Below are positions 9,472 to 17,281 of a stretch of DNA of 64,000 bases, piece after piece. Each line of letters opens with the position of its first letter. Position 1 is the stretch's first letter. Position numbers and translations under genes: made by a program. Location: positions 83,690-147,689 of the forward strand of contig QXWR01000007.1 in NCBI GenBank assembly GCA_009911065.1. Direction: 5' to 3'. The notes under the pieces are model-generated. The model saw only the letters and a list, made by a program, of their open reading frames with translations. It was not told where the DNA came from and searched no databases. Origin of the DNA: Clostridiaceae bacterium (lineage in GTDB: Bacteria > Bacillota > Clostridia > Lachnospirales > Lachnospiraceae).

Positions 9472-9921
9472 TTACTTTTTCATCATACCGGCCAGGGTCT
9501 CATTTACCAGCTTTCCATCCGCTTTCCCTTTCACTTTTGGCATCAGAACCTTCATAATCTTCCCCTTGTCGGCGCCGGAAGGTTCCTCAATCCCAAGCTC
9601 TGCTAAGACTTCCCTAATTACCTCTTTAATCTGCTCTGCCCCCATATCCTCCGGAGCAAATTCTTTATACACAGCAATTCTTTGGGCAGCCTCATTTCGA
9701 ATGTCCTCCCGGTCCGCCGGAGCCATGTCAAAGGTCTCCTTGGTCTGACGGATTTCTTTCTTTACAATCGCATTTTCTTCCTCTTCGGTTAAGTCTTCTC
9801 TCTTGTCAATCTGCGCATTTTTGAGGGCTGACAAAAGCATGGAAAGAGCGTCTTTTCTTGTCTTGTCCTTTGCCTTCATAGCTTCCACCATGGCAGCTCT
9901 TACAATGTCGATTTTACTCAT
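9472..9921 (-). CDS. yqeY: GatB/YqeY domain protein
   Basis: 149 residues, all of one GatB/YqeY domain: an N-terminal helical part (KTRKDALSMLLSALKNAQIDKR) and a C-terminal part ending LVNETLAGMMKK, similar to the tail domain of the GatB subunit of tRNA amidotransferase. Suggested to bind tRNA; no enzymatic residue is known. The start at MSKIDIV is chosen because GGAAAGGAAG lies just upstream and because the family begins there. It follows prfC by 25 bases and is probably cotranscribed, a context consistent with a translation-linked role (inference). Confidence 0.9.
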   Translation of the reverse strand: MSKIDIVRAAMVEAMKAKDKTRKDALSMLLSALKNAQIDKREDLTEEEENAIVKKEIRQTKETFDMAPADREDIRNEAAQRIAVYKEFAPEDMGAEQIKEVIREVLAELGIEEPSGADKGKIMKVLMPKVKGKADGKLVNETLAGMMKK

Positions 9922-9946
9922 ATTTATTCTTCCTTTCCATGGCGCA

Positions 9947-11539
9947 TTAACTGCGTCCAAAGTTTTCCAATATTAGTTTGGGGTTTCGTTCTTCAACCAT
10001 GCCTACACTCCAACTGTTTACAAAAAGCAGAAGAGGATTGTCCTTTAAGTCTTTGATTCGTTTCATGTCAGAAGTTCCCTGAATCTTTTCCACATCAATC
10101 TCCTCTTTATTGACAATCCACCGAATGTATTCATAGGGAAGCTTTTCCAGTTTTACTTCTACATTATATTCATTTTCCAACCGGTAAGTAAGTACTTCAA
10201 ACTGCAGCTCTCCCACTACTCCCACAATGATCTCTTCCATGCCCGTGTTAAATTCCTGGAAAATCTGGATAGCGCCTTCCTGGGCGATCTGGCTGACTCC
10301 CTTTAGAAACTGTTTCCGCTTCATAGTGTCCATCTGCCTTACCCGGGCAAAATGTTCCGGAGCAAAGGTGGGAATCCCTTCAAATTCAAACTTTTCATTG
10401 GACAGACATAAGGTATCTCCAATGGAAAAAATTCCTGGGTCAAAGACCCCGATAATGTCTCCTGCATAAGCTTCTTCCACAATCTTCCGGTCCTGAGCCA
10501 TCATCTGCTGGGGCTGGGAGAGACGTATTTTCTTTCCTCCCTGAATGTGATTCACTTCCATTCCGGCCTCAAATTTCCCGGACACAATCCGCATAAAAGC
10601 AATCCGGTCCCGATGAGCTTTGTTCATATTCGCCTGAATCTTAAACACAAAAGCAGAAAAATCCTCGGTGAAGGGATCAATCTCTCCGGTTTTCGTCTTC
10701 CTTGCCAAAGGAGACGTGGTCATCTGAAGAAAATGCTGCAAAAATGTCTCCACACCAAAATTCGTCAAAGCTGACCCGAAAAATACCGGAGACAGATTTC
10801 CTCTGCTTACTCTTTCCTGGTCAAACTCATCGCTGGCCCCATCCAACAATTCAATCTCGTCCAAAAGCTGCTGGTAATAGCTGGAACCAATCACATCCTC
10901 CACATTCCCTTCATCCAGGTCAAAGATCTGTGTGGCCACTTCCTTCTGGCCTCCAAAAGCAGCTGTAAACGTTGTGATTTTCTTGGTATTCCGGTCATAC
11001 ACTCCTTTAAAATTCTTCCCACAGCCAATGGGCCAGTTGACCGGACAAGTGCGGATTCCCAGCACATTTTCAATCTCATCCATCAGCTCAAAGGGATCTC
11101 TGGCCTCCCGGTCCATCTTGTTGATAAAAGTAAAAATGGGAATCCCCCGCATAACGCATACTTTAAAAAGCTTAATGGTCTGGGCTTCCACACCTTTCGA
11201 ACCGTCAATTACCATCACCGCACTGTCTGCTGCCATTAAAGTCCGGTAAGTATCTTCCGAGAAATCCTGATGCCCCGGCGTGTCCAGAATATTAATGCAA
11301 AACCCGTCATAGGCAAACTGCATCACAGAAGACGTAACCGAGATTCCCCTTTCTTTCTCAATCTCCATCCAGTCTGACACTGCATATTTGGCGGCCTTGC
11401 GCCCTTTTACGGTACCTGCCAGGTTAATCGCTCCGCCGTACAGCAGAAATTTTTCTGTCAGTGTGGTCTTTCCTGCATCTGGGTGGGATATAATCGCAAA
11501 TGTTCTTCGTTTCTTTATTTCATCCTTCTTGTTTGACAA
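9947..11539 (-). CDS. prfC: peptide chain release factor 3
   Basis: GTPase that recycles release factors 1 and 2 from the ribosome after termination. GTP-binding motifs are clear: SHPDAGKTTLT (G1), KERGISVTSS (G2 region), ILDTPGHQDF (G3) and FINKMDREARDP (G4). The best start is a TTG at 11539, giving LSNKKDEIKKRRTFAI with GGAGGG seven bases upstream and a length of 530 residues, as expected for RF3. The longer frame to 11713 overlaps the upstream esterase and is not credible. Neighbours are an esterase upstream and yqeY downstream on the same strand. Confidence 0.95.
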   Translation of the reverse strand: MSNKKDEIKKRRTFAIISHPDAGKTTLTEKFLLYGGAINLAGTVKGRKAAKYAVSDWMEIEKERGISVTSSVMQFAYDGFCINILDTPGHQDFSEDTYRTLMAADSAVMVIDGSKGVEAQTIKLFKVCVMRGIPIFTFINKMDREARDPFELMDEIENVLGIRTCPVNWPIGCGKNFKGVYDRNTKKITTFTAAFGGQKEVATQIFDLDEGNVEDVIGSSYYQQLLDEIELLDGASDEFDQERVSRGNLSPVFFGSALTNFGVETFLQHFLQMTTSPLARKTKTGEIDPFTEDFSAFVFKIQANMNKAHRDRIAFMRIVSGKFEAGMEVNHIQGGKKIRLSQPQQMMAQDRKIVEEAYAGDIIGVFDPGIFSIGDTLCLSNEKFEFEGIPTFAPEHFARVRQMDTMKRKQFLKGVSQIAQEGAIQIFQEFNTGMEEIIVGVVGELQFEVLTYRLENEYNVEVKLEKLPYEYIRWIVNKEEIDVEKIQGTSDMKRIKDLKDNPLLLFVNSWSVGMVEERNPKLILENFGRS

Positions 11540-11558
11540 GAGTTTGCCCTCCATCGAT

Positions 11559-12389
11559 TTATTTCTGTTTCCATTGCTGGCCCTCAATCCAAGATTGTAC
11601 CAGCAAAATCCAGCTTTGGCAACCCGGTTCCACCAAATAATCCTTTCCTCCTGATGTTTCCTCCGAAGCCAGAGATAATCCATGACACCCAGAAGGATAC
11701 AAATGCATCTCAAAATTCACATGGTTTTTCTTCATGGCTCCTGCCAGCAAAAGACTGTTTTCCACTGGAACCGTATCATCGGTTACCGTGTGCCATAGAA
11801 AAACCGGGGGCATTTGATCGGTCACATGATTCTCCAGAGAAACTGCCTGCCTTAGCTTTACACTGGCATCTTCCCCCAAAAGAGACACAAAAGAACCTGG
11901 ATGGCAATATTCTCCTGCTGTAATCACCGGATAACAGAGAATCAGTCCGTCCGGACGCACCTCTTTTCCAGTCCGGCCGATCCCCTCATAAGCCACCGGA
12001 CGGTTCCAAAACACTCCCATACTACATGCCAGATGGCCGCCTGCGGAAAACCCGCAAACCAGCACAGACTTAGGGTCCACATTCCAGTCCTTTTCATGGT
12101 CCCGGATTGTGGCGATGGCAAGCGCCAGCTCCCGCAACGCTACAGGAAAACGGTTAGGGGACACACTGTAATCCAAAATGCAGGCATGACATCCCATGGC
12201 AAGAAATTTCATGGCCACTGGCTCCCCTTCCCGTTTTGAGCAATGTTCGTATCCGCCTCCCGGAACCACAATCACCATAGGACGCTTTCTCGCCGGCGCC
12301 TCCCCCACCGAATCCAGCAGATACAAACAAAGCTCTGCCTCCCCGGTTTTCTGCCCCTCCACACTTAGGTTCATTTTCTCGTACTTCAT
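11559..12389 (-). CDS. alpha/beta hydrolase, esterase/acetylesterase-like
   Basis: 276-residue hydrolase of the BD-FAE/acetyl-esterase group. The oxyanion segment is VVPGGGYEHCSKREGE (HGGGY-like with Pro in place of His), the nucleophile elbow is CGFSAGGHLA, the acid lies in TVTDDTVPVENS and the catalytic His in YPSGCHGLSLA. No signal peptide, so cytoplasmic. Proteins of this type often remove acetyl groups from sugars or xylo-oligosaccharides, but the substrate here cannot be told. Start at MKYEKMN (12389), with GAGAGG upstream; MVTMKY nine bases earlier is an alternative. Lies between coaBC (46-base gap) and prfC (19-base gap). Confidence 0.85.
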   Translation of the reverse strand: MKYEKMNLSVEGQKTGEAELCLYLLDSVGEAPARKRPMVIVVPGGGYEHCSKREGEPVAMKFLAMGCHACILDYSVSPNRFPVALRELALAIATIRDHEKDWNVDPKSVLVCGFSAGGHLACSMGVFWNRPVAYEGIGRTGKEVRPDGLILCYPVITAGEYCHPGSFVSLLGEDASVKLRQAVSLENHVTDQMPPVFLWHTVTDDTVPVENSLLLAGAMKKNHVNFEMHLYPSGCHGLSLASEETSGGKDYLVEPGCQSWILLVQSWIEGQQWKQK

Positions 12390-12435
12390 AGTAACCATCC
12401 TCTCATTCCCAATTCCCATTCCATTGATTTCCAAA

Positions 12436-13623
12436 TTATCTTCCAAAAATCTCATCCAAAATCTTATGGGCCACTTTATCTTTGCTCATCTTCTCAAGTT
12501 CCTTCACTCCCTGACGGGTAATCAGCGTCACCACATTGGTATCCGTTCCAAATCCAGCTCCCTCCACCCGCAGACTGTTGGCCACGATCATATCCACGCC
12601 CTTTTTCTCTAGTTTTGCTTTAGAATTATCCACCAAATGCTCCGTTTCCATGGAAAATCCGCACAAAAACTGTCCCGGACGGCGGTTGGCTCCTAACCAT
12701 GCCAGAATGTCTTTCGTCCGCTTTAAGGCCAGGTTCATATCCCCCTCACCCTTCTTGGTCTTTTCCGTTCCCACAACAAGGGGCGTGTAATCTGCCACGG
12801 CAGCCGCCTTGATCACCGCGTCTTGTTCTCCGGCCGCCTCTTTCACTGCCTCAAACATCTCCTCGGCGCTTTTCACCGGAATCACATTTACCCCCAAAGG
12901 CGGTTTCAGGCTTACCGGGCCGCTGACCAGCGTAACATTCGCCCCTCGTCTGGCTGCCGCCAAAGCCACTGCATATCCCATCTTTCCCGTGGAATGATTG
13001 GTAATATACCGAACCGGGTCAATGGCTTCCCAGGTAGGTCCTGCAGTCACCAAAATCTTTTTTCCTGTCAGATCTTTTTTATAGGCTATTTCCATTAAAA
13101 TATATTCCAGAAGTTCTTCTGGTTCCGGCATCTTTCCAGCTCCCACATCCCCGCAGGCTAAACGGCCTTTGGCAGGCTCAATCACCTTCATTCCATATTT
13201 CATACAGATTTTCAGATTATCCTGAGTGATGGGATTTTCATACATTCTTGTATTCATGGCCGGAGCGATAAGCTTAGGCGCCTGACAGGCCAAAAATGTA
13301 GTGGTCAGCATGTCGTCTGCTATTCCATGGGCTACTTTTGCTATTCCATTGGCCGTGGCCGGAGCAATGAGAAATACGTCTGCCCTCTTGGCCAACTCCA
13401 CATGTTCCACCTGATACTGAAAATTCCGGTCAAACGTATCCATCAAACATTTATTTCCGGTAAGTGACTCAAATGTGATGGGGGTAATAAAGTTCCCTGC
13501 ATTTTTGGTCATAATCACTTCCACATTGGCGTGAAGCTTCTTTAACATACTGACCAGATTGGGAATCTTATAGGCAGCAATTCCTCCCCCCACTCCCAGG
13601 ACCACTGTTTTTCCCTGCAGCAT
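12436..13623 (-). CDS. coaBC: bifunctional phosphopantothenoylcysteine decarboxylase / phosphopantothenate-cysteine ligase
   Basis: Performs two successive steps of coenzyme A synthesis. The N-terminal half (about 1-180) is the FMN-dependent decarboxylase: GVGGGIAAYK, the HxxLA-like region VEHVELAKRADVFLIAPATANGIAK split by family insertions, and PAMNTRMYENPITQDN. The C-terminal half (about 190-395) is the CTP-dependent ligase, with ILVTAGPTWEAIDPVRYITNHSTGKMG and IKAAAVADYTP. 395 residues, usual length. AGGAGG lies five bases before the ATG. It is divergent from coaX, the preceding enzyme type of the same pathway; a 0.6 kb insert-like segment separates them. Confidence 0.96.
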   Translation of the reverse strand: MLQGKTVVLGVGGGIAAYKIPNLVSMLKKLHANVEVIMTKNAGNFITPITFESLTGNKCLMDTFDRNFQYQVEHVELAKRADVFLIAPATANGIAKVAHGIADDMLTTTFLACQAPKLIAPAMNTRMYENPITQDNLKICMKYGMKVIEPAKGRLACGDVGAGKMPEPEELLEYILMEIAYKKDLTGKKILVTAGPTWEAIDPVRYITNHSTGKMGYAVALAAARRGANVTLVSGPVSLKPPLGVNVIPVKSAEEMFEAVKEAAGEQDAVIKAAAVADYTPLVVGTEKTKKGEGDMNLALKRTKDILAWLGANRRPGQFLCGFSMETEHLVDNSKAKLEKKGVDMIVANSLRVEGAGFGTDTNVVTLITRQGVKELEKMSKDKVAHKILDEIFGR

Positions 13624-13679
13624 AATATCCTCCTTACACGACTCTTGTCTTTTTTACTAAACATGTTAGAGTCTGGTTT

Positions 13680-13688
13680 AGTATATCA
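13680..13688 (-). promoter_or_regulatory. extended -10 promoter upstream of coaBC
   Basis: Minus-strand TGATATACT is an extended -10 element (TG one base before TATACT at 13680-13685), without a clear -35. The inverted repeat TACTAAAC/GTTTAGTA (8-base arms, 13 apart) directly downstream could be an operator. Confidence 0.4.
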
Positions 13689-13689
13689 C

Positions 13690-13745
13690 AATTTTTTTCC
13701 ATTTGAAAGGAGTTCCCCCATGATTTTAAGTAATTGATATAAGCA
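13690..13745 (+). repeat. degenerate duplicate of the coaX start region
   Basis: A copy of the coaX ribosome-binding site and first codons. The 29 bases at 13700-13728 are identical to 14222-14250, and similarity continues with a one-base insertion and a few changes up to about 13745. The frame stops quickly, so it is a remnant. It forms one flank of the segment carrying the toxin-antitoxin-like module. Confidence 0.9.
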
Positions 13746-13752
13746 ATCAGAG

Positions 13753-13781
13753 TTGAAATTTTTTTCCCACTATGGTATATT
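13753..13781 (+). promoter_or_regulatory. promoter of the putative antitoxin RNA
   Basis: TTGAAA (13753-13758), 17-base spacer, TATATT (13776-13781) on the plus strand, with a start expected near 13788. No protein frame follows before the hairpin at 13861-13906. Confidence 0.6.
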
Positions 13782-13787
13782 AATAAC

Positions 13788-13912
13788 AAAGAAAGCACCT
13801 GCTGTAACAGGTGCCTCTCCGGGAAACCGCCGATAGACGGTTAGCCCCCATTCTATTAAAACAGAAATAACTGCTTAGTTTAAGAGGCTAGGGCGGTTAT
13901 TTCTGTGTTTTA
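13788..13912 (+). ncRNA. putative antisense antitoxin RNA (RatA-like arrangement)
   Basis: About 120 bases between a plus-strand promoter and a hairpin with 11-base arms ACAGAAATAAC (13861-13871) and GTTATTTCTGT (13896-13906) followed by GTTTT. It contains a perfect 7-base-pair hairpin at its 5' end (13795-13814) and a small ACCG..CGGT hairpin. It converges on the small hydrophobic peptide gene at 13897-14001 and is complementary to the 3' part of that gene's transcript. This is the layout of B. subtilis txpA/ratA, where RatA blocks the toxin mRNA. Function is inferred from layout alone. Confidence 0.55.
13795..13814 (-). terminator. terminator of the putative toxin mRNA
   Basis: GCACCTG and CAGGTGC arms around a 6-base loop, followed on the minus strand by TTTCTTTGTT. 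A toxin transcript ending here would overlap the antisense RNA over its whole length. Confidence 0.55.
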
Positions 13913-14001
13913 TCGTGATTTTTGCTTCCGATGGCATAGCCAAGGCTGAAACAGCCAATACATAAGCTTAAAACTGCAATAAGTCCTTCCAATGTCAGCA
14001 T
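13897..14001 (-). CDS. small hydrophobic toxin-like peptide (TxpA/holin-like)
   Basis: 34 residues, beginning MLTLEGLIAVLSLCIGC and ending SKNHDKTQK: one membrane helix (about residues 5-26, containing Gly and Cys) and a short charged tail. This is the shape of type I toxins of the TxpA/holin-like family. A strong site (GGGAGGG at 14010-14016) lies eight bases before the ATG. The leader of about 160 bases contains GGAGGGACAGTG and CATCCCTC segments able to pair with each other or with the ribosome-binding site, which fits translational masking seen in such toxins. The promoter is at 14168-14196. Family assignment is by shape and context; a small housekeeping membrane peptide cannot be excluded. 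Confidence 0.6.
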   Translation of the reverse strand: MLTLEGLIAVLSLCIGCFSLGYAIGSKNHDKTQK

Positions 14002-14167
14002 TGCTTTAACCCTCCCTTCCAAGATTCCCTTATGGGGTTTCTATGTAAACAGAGGGATGTATTTTATTCGATATAAGCAAGTTTTGGGGCAATTAACCCA
14101 AAGTATAAAACACTGTCCCTCCATAAGAAGGGCTAACCGCCTACCATCTTGGTAGTTTCCAAATAGA

Positions 14168-14196
14168 ATTTTATCATACGATCTGACAAATTTCAA
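14168..14196 (-). promoter_or_regulatory. promoter of the putative toxin gene
   Basis: Minus-strand TTGAAA (14191-14196), 17-base spacer, TAAAAT (14168-14173). Start near 14161, which gives a long structured leader before the 34-codon frame. Confidence 0.6.
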
Positions 14197-14212
14197 TCGG
14201 ATTCTATTCACA

Positions 14213-14267
14213 CATTTTTTTCATTTGAAAGGAGTTCCCCCATGATTTTAGCAATTGATATGGGCAA
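14213..14267 (+). repeat. second copy of the coaX start region (intact)
   Basis: Matches 13690-13745, with exact identity over 14222-14250. This copy contains the working ribosome-binding site and start codon of coaX, so it probably arose together with the insertion of the intervening 0.5 kb segment. Confidence 0.9.
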
Positions 14268-15009
14268 TACGAACATTGTTATCGGCGGAATTGACGCCGG
14301 ACAAACTTATTTTGTAGAACGAATTACAACGAACCATGTAAAAACCGGACTGGAATATGCCATTAATATAAAAAACATTCTGGAAATTCATCACATTGAC
14401 AAATCCCAAGTAGAAGGGGCCATCTTGTCCTCTGTGGTCCCCCCTCTCAATGCCCCCATTTCCTCTGCCGTAAAAAAAATATTCGGCTTCCGGCCCAGGC
14501 TGGTAGGTTCCGGCATGAAAACCGGGCTGAATATTATTATGGATAATCCAAAGACGGTGGGAAGCGATATGATTGTTGACGCTGTGGCTGCATTAAAAGA
14601 ATATCCCCTGCCAGTTATTATCATTGATATGGGAACTGCCACCACCATGTCTGTGGTGGACCAGAAGGGAAATTACATCGGCGGCGTGATTCTGCCTGGT
14701 CTTCGGGTTTCTCTGGACTCTTTAACCAGCAAGACTGCGCAGCTCCCTTCCATCAGTCTGGACATTCCTCAAAAGGTAATCGGTAAAAATACCATAGACT
14801 GTATGCGAAGCGGCATTATGTACGGAAGCGCTGGAATGATTGATGGAATCATTGACCGAATGGAAGAAGAACTGAAAGAAAAAGCGACCATCATTGCCAC
14901 TGGCGGCCTGTCTCGGTTTGTTGTCCCCCTCTGCCGCCATGACATTTTGTATGATGAAGCCCTTCTGATGAAGGGCCTGTGGATTCTGTATGAAAAGAAT
15001 AAAGTTTAA
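14242..15009 (+). CDS. coaX: type III pantothenate kinase
   Basis: Phosphorylates pantothenate, the first step of coenzyme A synthesis. 255 residues. ASKHA-fold motifs are visible: AIDMGNTNIVIG (phosphate 1), the DMIVDAVAA segment, IIDMGTATTMSVVD (phosphate 2) and IATGGLSRFV (adenosine). The type III enzyme is usually insensitive to CoA feedback and needs a monovalent cation. AAAGGAG lies eight bases upstream of ATG, inside the duplicated segment. It is divergent from coaBC, which acts later in the same pathway. Confidence 0.96.
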   Translation: MILAIDMGNTNIVIGGIDAGQTYFVERITTNHVKTGLEYAINIKNILEIHHIDKSQVEGAILSSVVPPLNAPISSAVKKIFGFRPRLVGSGMKTGLNIIMDNPKTVGSDMIVDAVAALKEYPLPVIIIDMGTATTMSVVDQKGNYIGGVILPGLRVSLDSLTSKTAQLPSISLDIPQKVIGKNTIDCMRSGIMYGSAGMIDGIIDRMEEELKEKATIIATGGLSRFVVPLCRHDILYDEALLMKGLWILYEKNKV

Positions 15010-15018
15010 AGCGTAAAA

Positions 15019-15050
15019 CCAGAGGGCGGGTTATCTTCCCGCCCATCTGG
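15019..15050. terminator. hairpin between converging coaX and gntR
   Basis: CCAGAGGGCGGG (15019-15030) pairs with CCCGCCCATCTGG (15038-15050) with one bulge. It overlaps the last codons of the converging regulator gene. There is no clear T tract, so it may act as a weak two-way terminator. Confidence 0.5.
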
Positions 15051-15726
15051 TCTGCGTATTCATAAGAGAACCAAAGCTAGGAAAAACAATGTCCAAAAAT
15101 GACCGAATATCTGCCTGCAGTTCCCTCACTCCTGATTCCACATCCCCTTTTAGCAGATCGTTCACAATCTTCAGATGATTTTCACAATCCATCTTCCAGG
15201 TACAATTTCCCCGCTTTTCCCGGTTTCTCTGAGCATACGCCCTTGTAAGGACTCCGCAGCTTTTCTCCACAACCTGATAGCAGTAATCATTTCCTGCATA
15301 AGAAAGAAGTTTGAGATGAAACCGGGTATTATTCTCCCAGTGCTTTAAAACCGGAAAATCTTCTGTGATTTCCTGGCTTAAAGAAAGAGTATACTCCTTT
15401 AACTCTTTTAAATCTTCCTGGCTCATTCCGGCAGCCATTCCCCGAAGGCACTCCCCCTCCACCATAGCGCGAAACTCCACAATGTCCCGAATCTCCTTCT
15501 CATTGATTCGGACAATCTCATATCCGTATCTGGGATAACTGACTAAGACCCCTTCATTGCAAAGTTCAATTAAAGCATCCCGAATGGGAGACTTGCTGAC
15601 TCCGTACTTTTCAATCAGCTGCTTTTCATTCAATATTTCCCCCTGTTTATAAACCCCTTCTATAATATCATTCATTACAGAATCGTAAATTTCCCTTTTC
15701 AGAGTAGATGCTTTTCCCTGCGCCAT
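15031..15726 (-). CDS. GntR family regulator with FCD domain (FadR type)
   Basis: 231 residues. The N-terminal winged helix contains EKYGVSKSPIRDALIELCNEGVL (recognition helix about residues 40-62), followed by YPRYGYEIV. The C-terminal all-helical FCD ligand domain carries likely metal or ligand residues in HLKLLSYAGND and CENHLKIV. Start at MAQGKAS, with AAAGGGG upstream. It lies just downstream of a dipeptidase and the opp-like transporter on the same strand, so it is a good candidate regulator of that peptide-use cluster; a shared operator-like sequence upstream of oppB and the UroD-like gene supports a regulon, but the link is inference. Confidence 0.88.
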   Translation of the reverse strand: MAQGKASTLKREIYDSVMNDIIEGVYKQGEILNEKQLIEKYGVSKSPIRDALIELCNEGVLVSYPRYGYEIVRINEKEIRDIVEFRAMVEGECLRGMAAGMSQEDLKELKEYTLSLSQEITEDFPVLKHWENNTRFHLKLLSYAGNDYCYQVVEKSCGVLTRAYAQRNREKRGNCTWKMDCENHLKIVNDLLKGDVESGVRELQADIRSFLDIVFPSFGSLMNTQTRWAGR

Positions 15727-15789
15727 GGTGCAGTCCCCTTTCTCACTACCGTTTTTCATACCAAACCATTCCTGCCTTGTTACAGTATA

Positions 15790-17208
15790 TCATAAAATCC
15801 GGTCCAATTCCATAAGTGCAAGAATATAAGTTTTTACCCCTTTTAACAGCATGTCCAAAGGAACACACTCATCTGGCTGGTGTCCCTGGCCGTGGCCGTT
15901 TTCAAAGGGATTTGGTGCATCCGGCACTCCCGGTCCGAATCCAATGGCAGCCGGAAGATGTCTGGAATAGGTTCCCCCTCCCATTGTGTAAGGCTCATAA
16001 TGTTTCCCCTGAACATAATCGCAGATGCCGCTTAAAACAGGGATGTAAGGATGGTTTAAGGGTACATAGGCCGGGGAAGAACTCTCTCCCATCTCAAACT
16101 GAAATCCAAGGCTGCTAACCTGTTTTTCAAAAGCCTTCTCCACTTCTTCCCCCTTTGTCGTCACTGGATACCGGACATCAAAAGACACAGACAAAACCCC
16201 ATCCTCCATCTGGACCACACTTCCAATGCAGGTCAGTTTTCCAGATTCCGAATCTTCAAAGGGAATCCCTGCTCCCTGCCCGTAATCATCTCCGGTCAGA
16301 ATCATAAGCCCTCTCACCGCCTCATGGCTCATTCCTGTAAGAATGCCGGAGGATGTCAGCGCCTCTGCCAGAACATACACCGCATTGACCGAACCTTCCG
16401 GAAATGCCGCATGACGGGAAATACCAGAAGCGGTGATTTTTACGAATGTTCCTTCCTGGGAAACCGTAATCCTCTCCTTCCCCTTCAATCGCCTTTCTGC
16501 CTCTTCCAATGTCACTTCTCCTACCAAAGCCTCTGCCTTGGAAGGAATCACATTGACTACGCTACCTGCCTGGAAAGAAATCAGATTTCCCTCTGCCTGA
16601 CACCTGGCCTCTGCCCGGATTAACCCTTTCTCCCCATAGCAAACCGGAAAATTGGTATCTGTCACCAAACCAAAATCCGGAACCTGCTGTGTCCGGCAGA
16701 AATATTCAATGTCCTTCATGCCGGTCTCTTCTGAAAGCCCCAAATACAAAACCACATCATTTTTCAGGCAAATATTCTGTTCCTTTAAAAAACGAAGCGC
16801 GTAAAGTCCGCATACGCCAGGACCCTTGTTATCCCCCACTCCACGCCCGATTAAAAAACCATCCTTCCTGGTGCAGGTAAGAGGCGGATATTGCCAGTCC
16901 TCCCCCAAAGGAACCACGTCCAAATGGGCGAACAACCCCATCCGTTTGGCCTCTTCTTTTGTTCCCTTCACCAGAAGACTCCCGCAGTAGTATTCGTGGT
17001 TTTCCACGGTAAATCCATATTCTGCTGCAATCTTTGTGGCCACATCCAAAACTTTGGCGCAGTCTTCCCCAAACGGATACGTTCCCTCCCCGGTTCGGGC
17101 GATGCTGGGCACTGCCACCAAACGGTCCAAATCACGGACAAAAGCATCTGTGTTCTCTTCGATCCACTGATCGATCTTTTTTACTAATTTTTCATCTGGC
17201 TGAAACAT
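15790..17208 (-). CDS. M20 family dipeptidase (PepV-like), second copy
   Basis: 472 residues, same family as the gene at 7989-9395 but clearly diverged. Motifs: FAHLDVVPLGEDW, GRGVGDNKGPGVCGLYALRF, LGLSEETGMKDIE, VTDTNFPVCYGEKGLIR and C-terminal GGGTYSRHLP with GHGQGHQPDE providing the last metal His. Cytoplasmic. AAGGAG nine bases before the ATG. It follows the oppF gene by 60 bases, so incoming di- or oligopeptides can be hydrolysed directly. The metal-site segment differs from copy one (GVGDNKGP against GTADDKGP), suggesting different substrate choice. Confidence 0.92.
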   Translation of the reverse strand: MFQPDEKLVKKIDQWIEENTDAFVRDLDRLVAVPSIARTGEGTYPFGEDCAKVLDVATKIAAEYGFTVENHEYYCGSLLVKGTKEEAKRMGLFAHLDVVPLGEDWQYPPLTCTRKDGFLIGRGVGDNKGPGVCGLYALRFLKEQNICLKNDVVLYLGLSEETGMKDIEYFCRTQQVPDFGLVTDTNFPVCYGEKGLIRAEARCQAEGNLISFQAGSVVNVIPSKAEALVGEVTLEEAERRLKGKERITVSQEGTFVKITASGISRHAAFPEGSVNAVYVLAEALTSSGILTGMSHEAVRGLMILTGDDYGQGAGIPFEDSESGKLTCIGSVVQMEDGVLSVSFDVRYPVTTKGEEVEKAFEKQVSSLGFQFEMGESSSPAYVPLNHPYIPVLSGICDYVQGKHYEPYTMGGGTYSRHLPAAIGFGPGVPDAPNPFENGHGQGHQPDECVPLDMLLKGVKTYILALMELDRIL

Positions 17209-17264
17209 GTTCTAACTCCTTTTTTGACTTTTCACCTTCGCGCCTATCCCCTATCATACAGAAA

Positions 17265-17281
17265 GGCCGTCACTGACGGCC
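17265..17281 (-). terminator. hairpin at the oppF stop codon
   Basis: GGCCGTCA and TGACGGCC form a perfect 8-base-pair stem around one base; the oppF TGA is inside it and TTTCTGT follows on the minus strand. Probably a partial terminator between oppF and the dipeptidase gene. Confidence 0.5.

Noticed and set aside
9922..9960. N-terminal extension of YqeY to 9960
   Set aside because: GGAAAGGAAG sits directly before the internal ATG at 9921, where the family's conserved domain begins.
11540..11713. N-terminal extension of RF3 to 11713
   Set aside because: It overlaps the upstream esterase gene and exceeds the normal family length; GGAGGG supports the TTG start at 11539.
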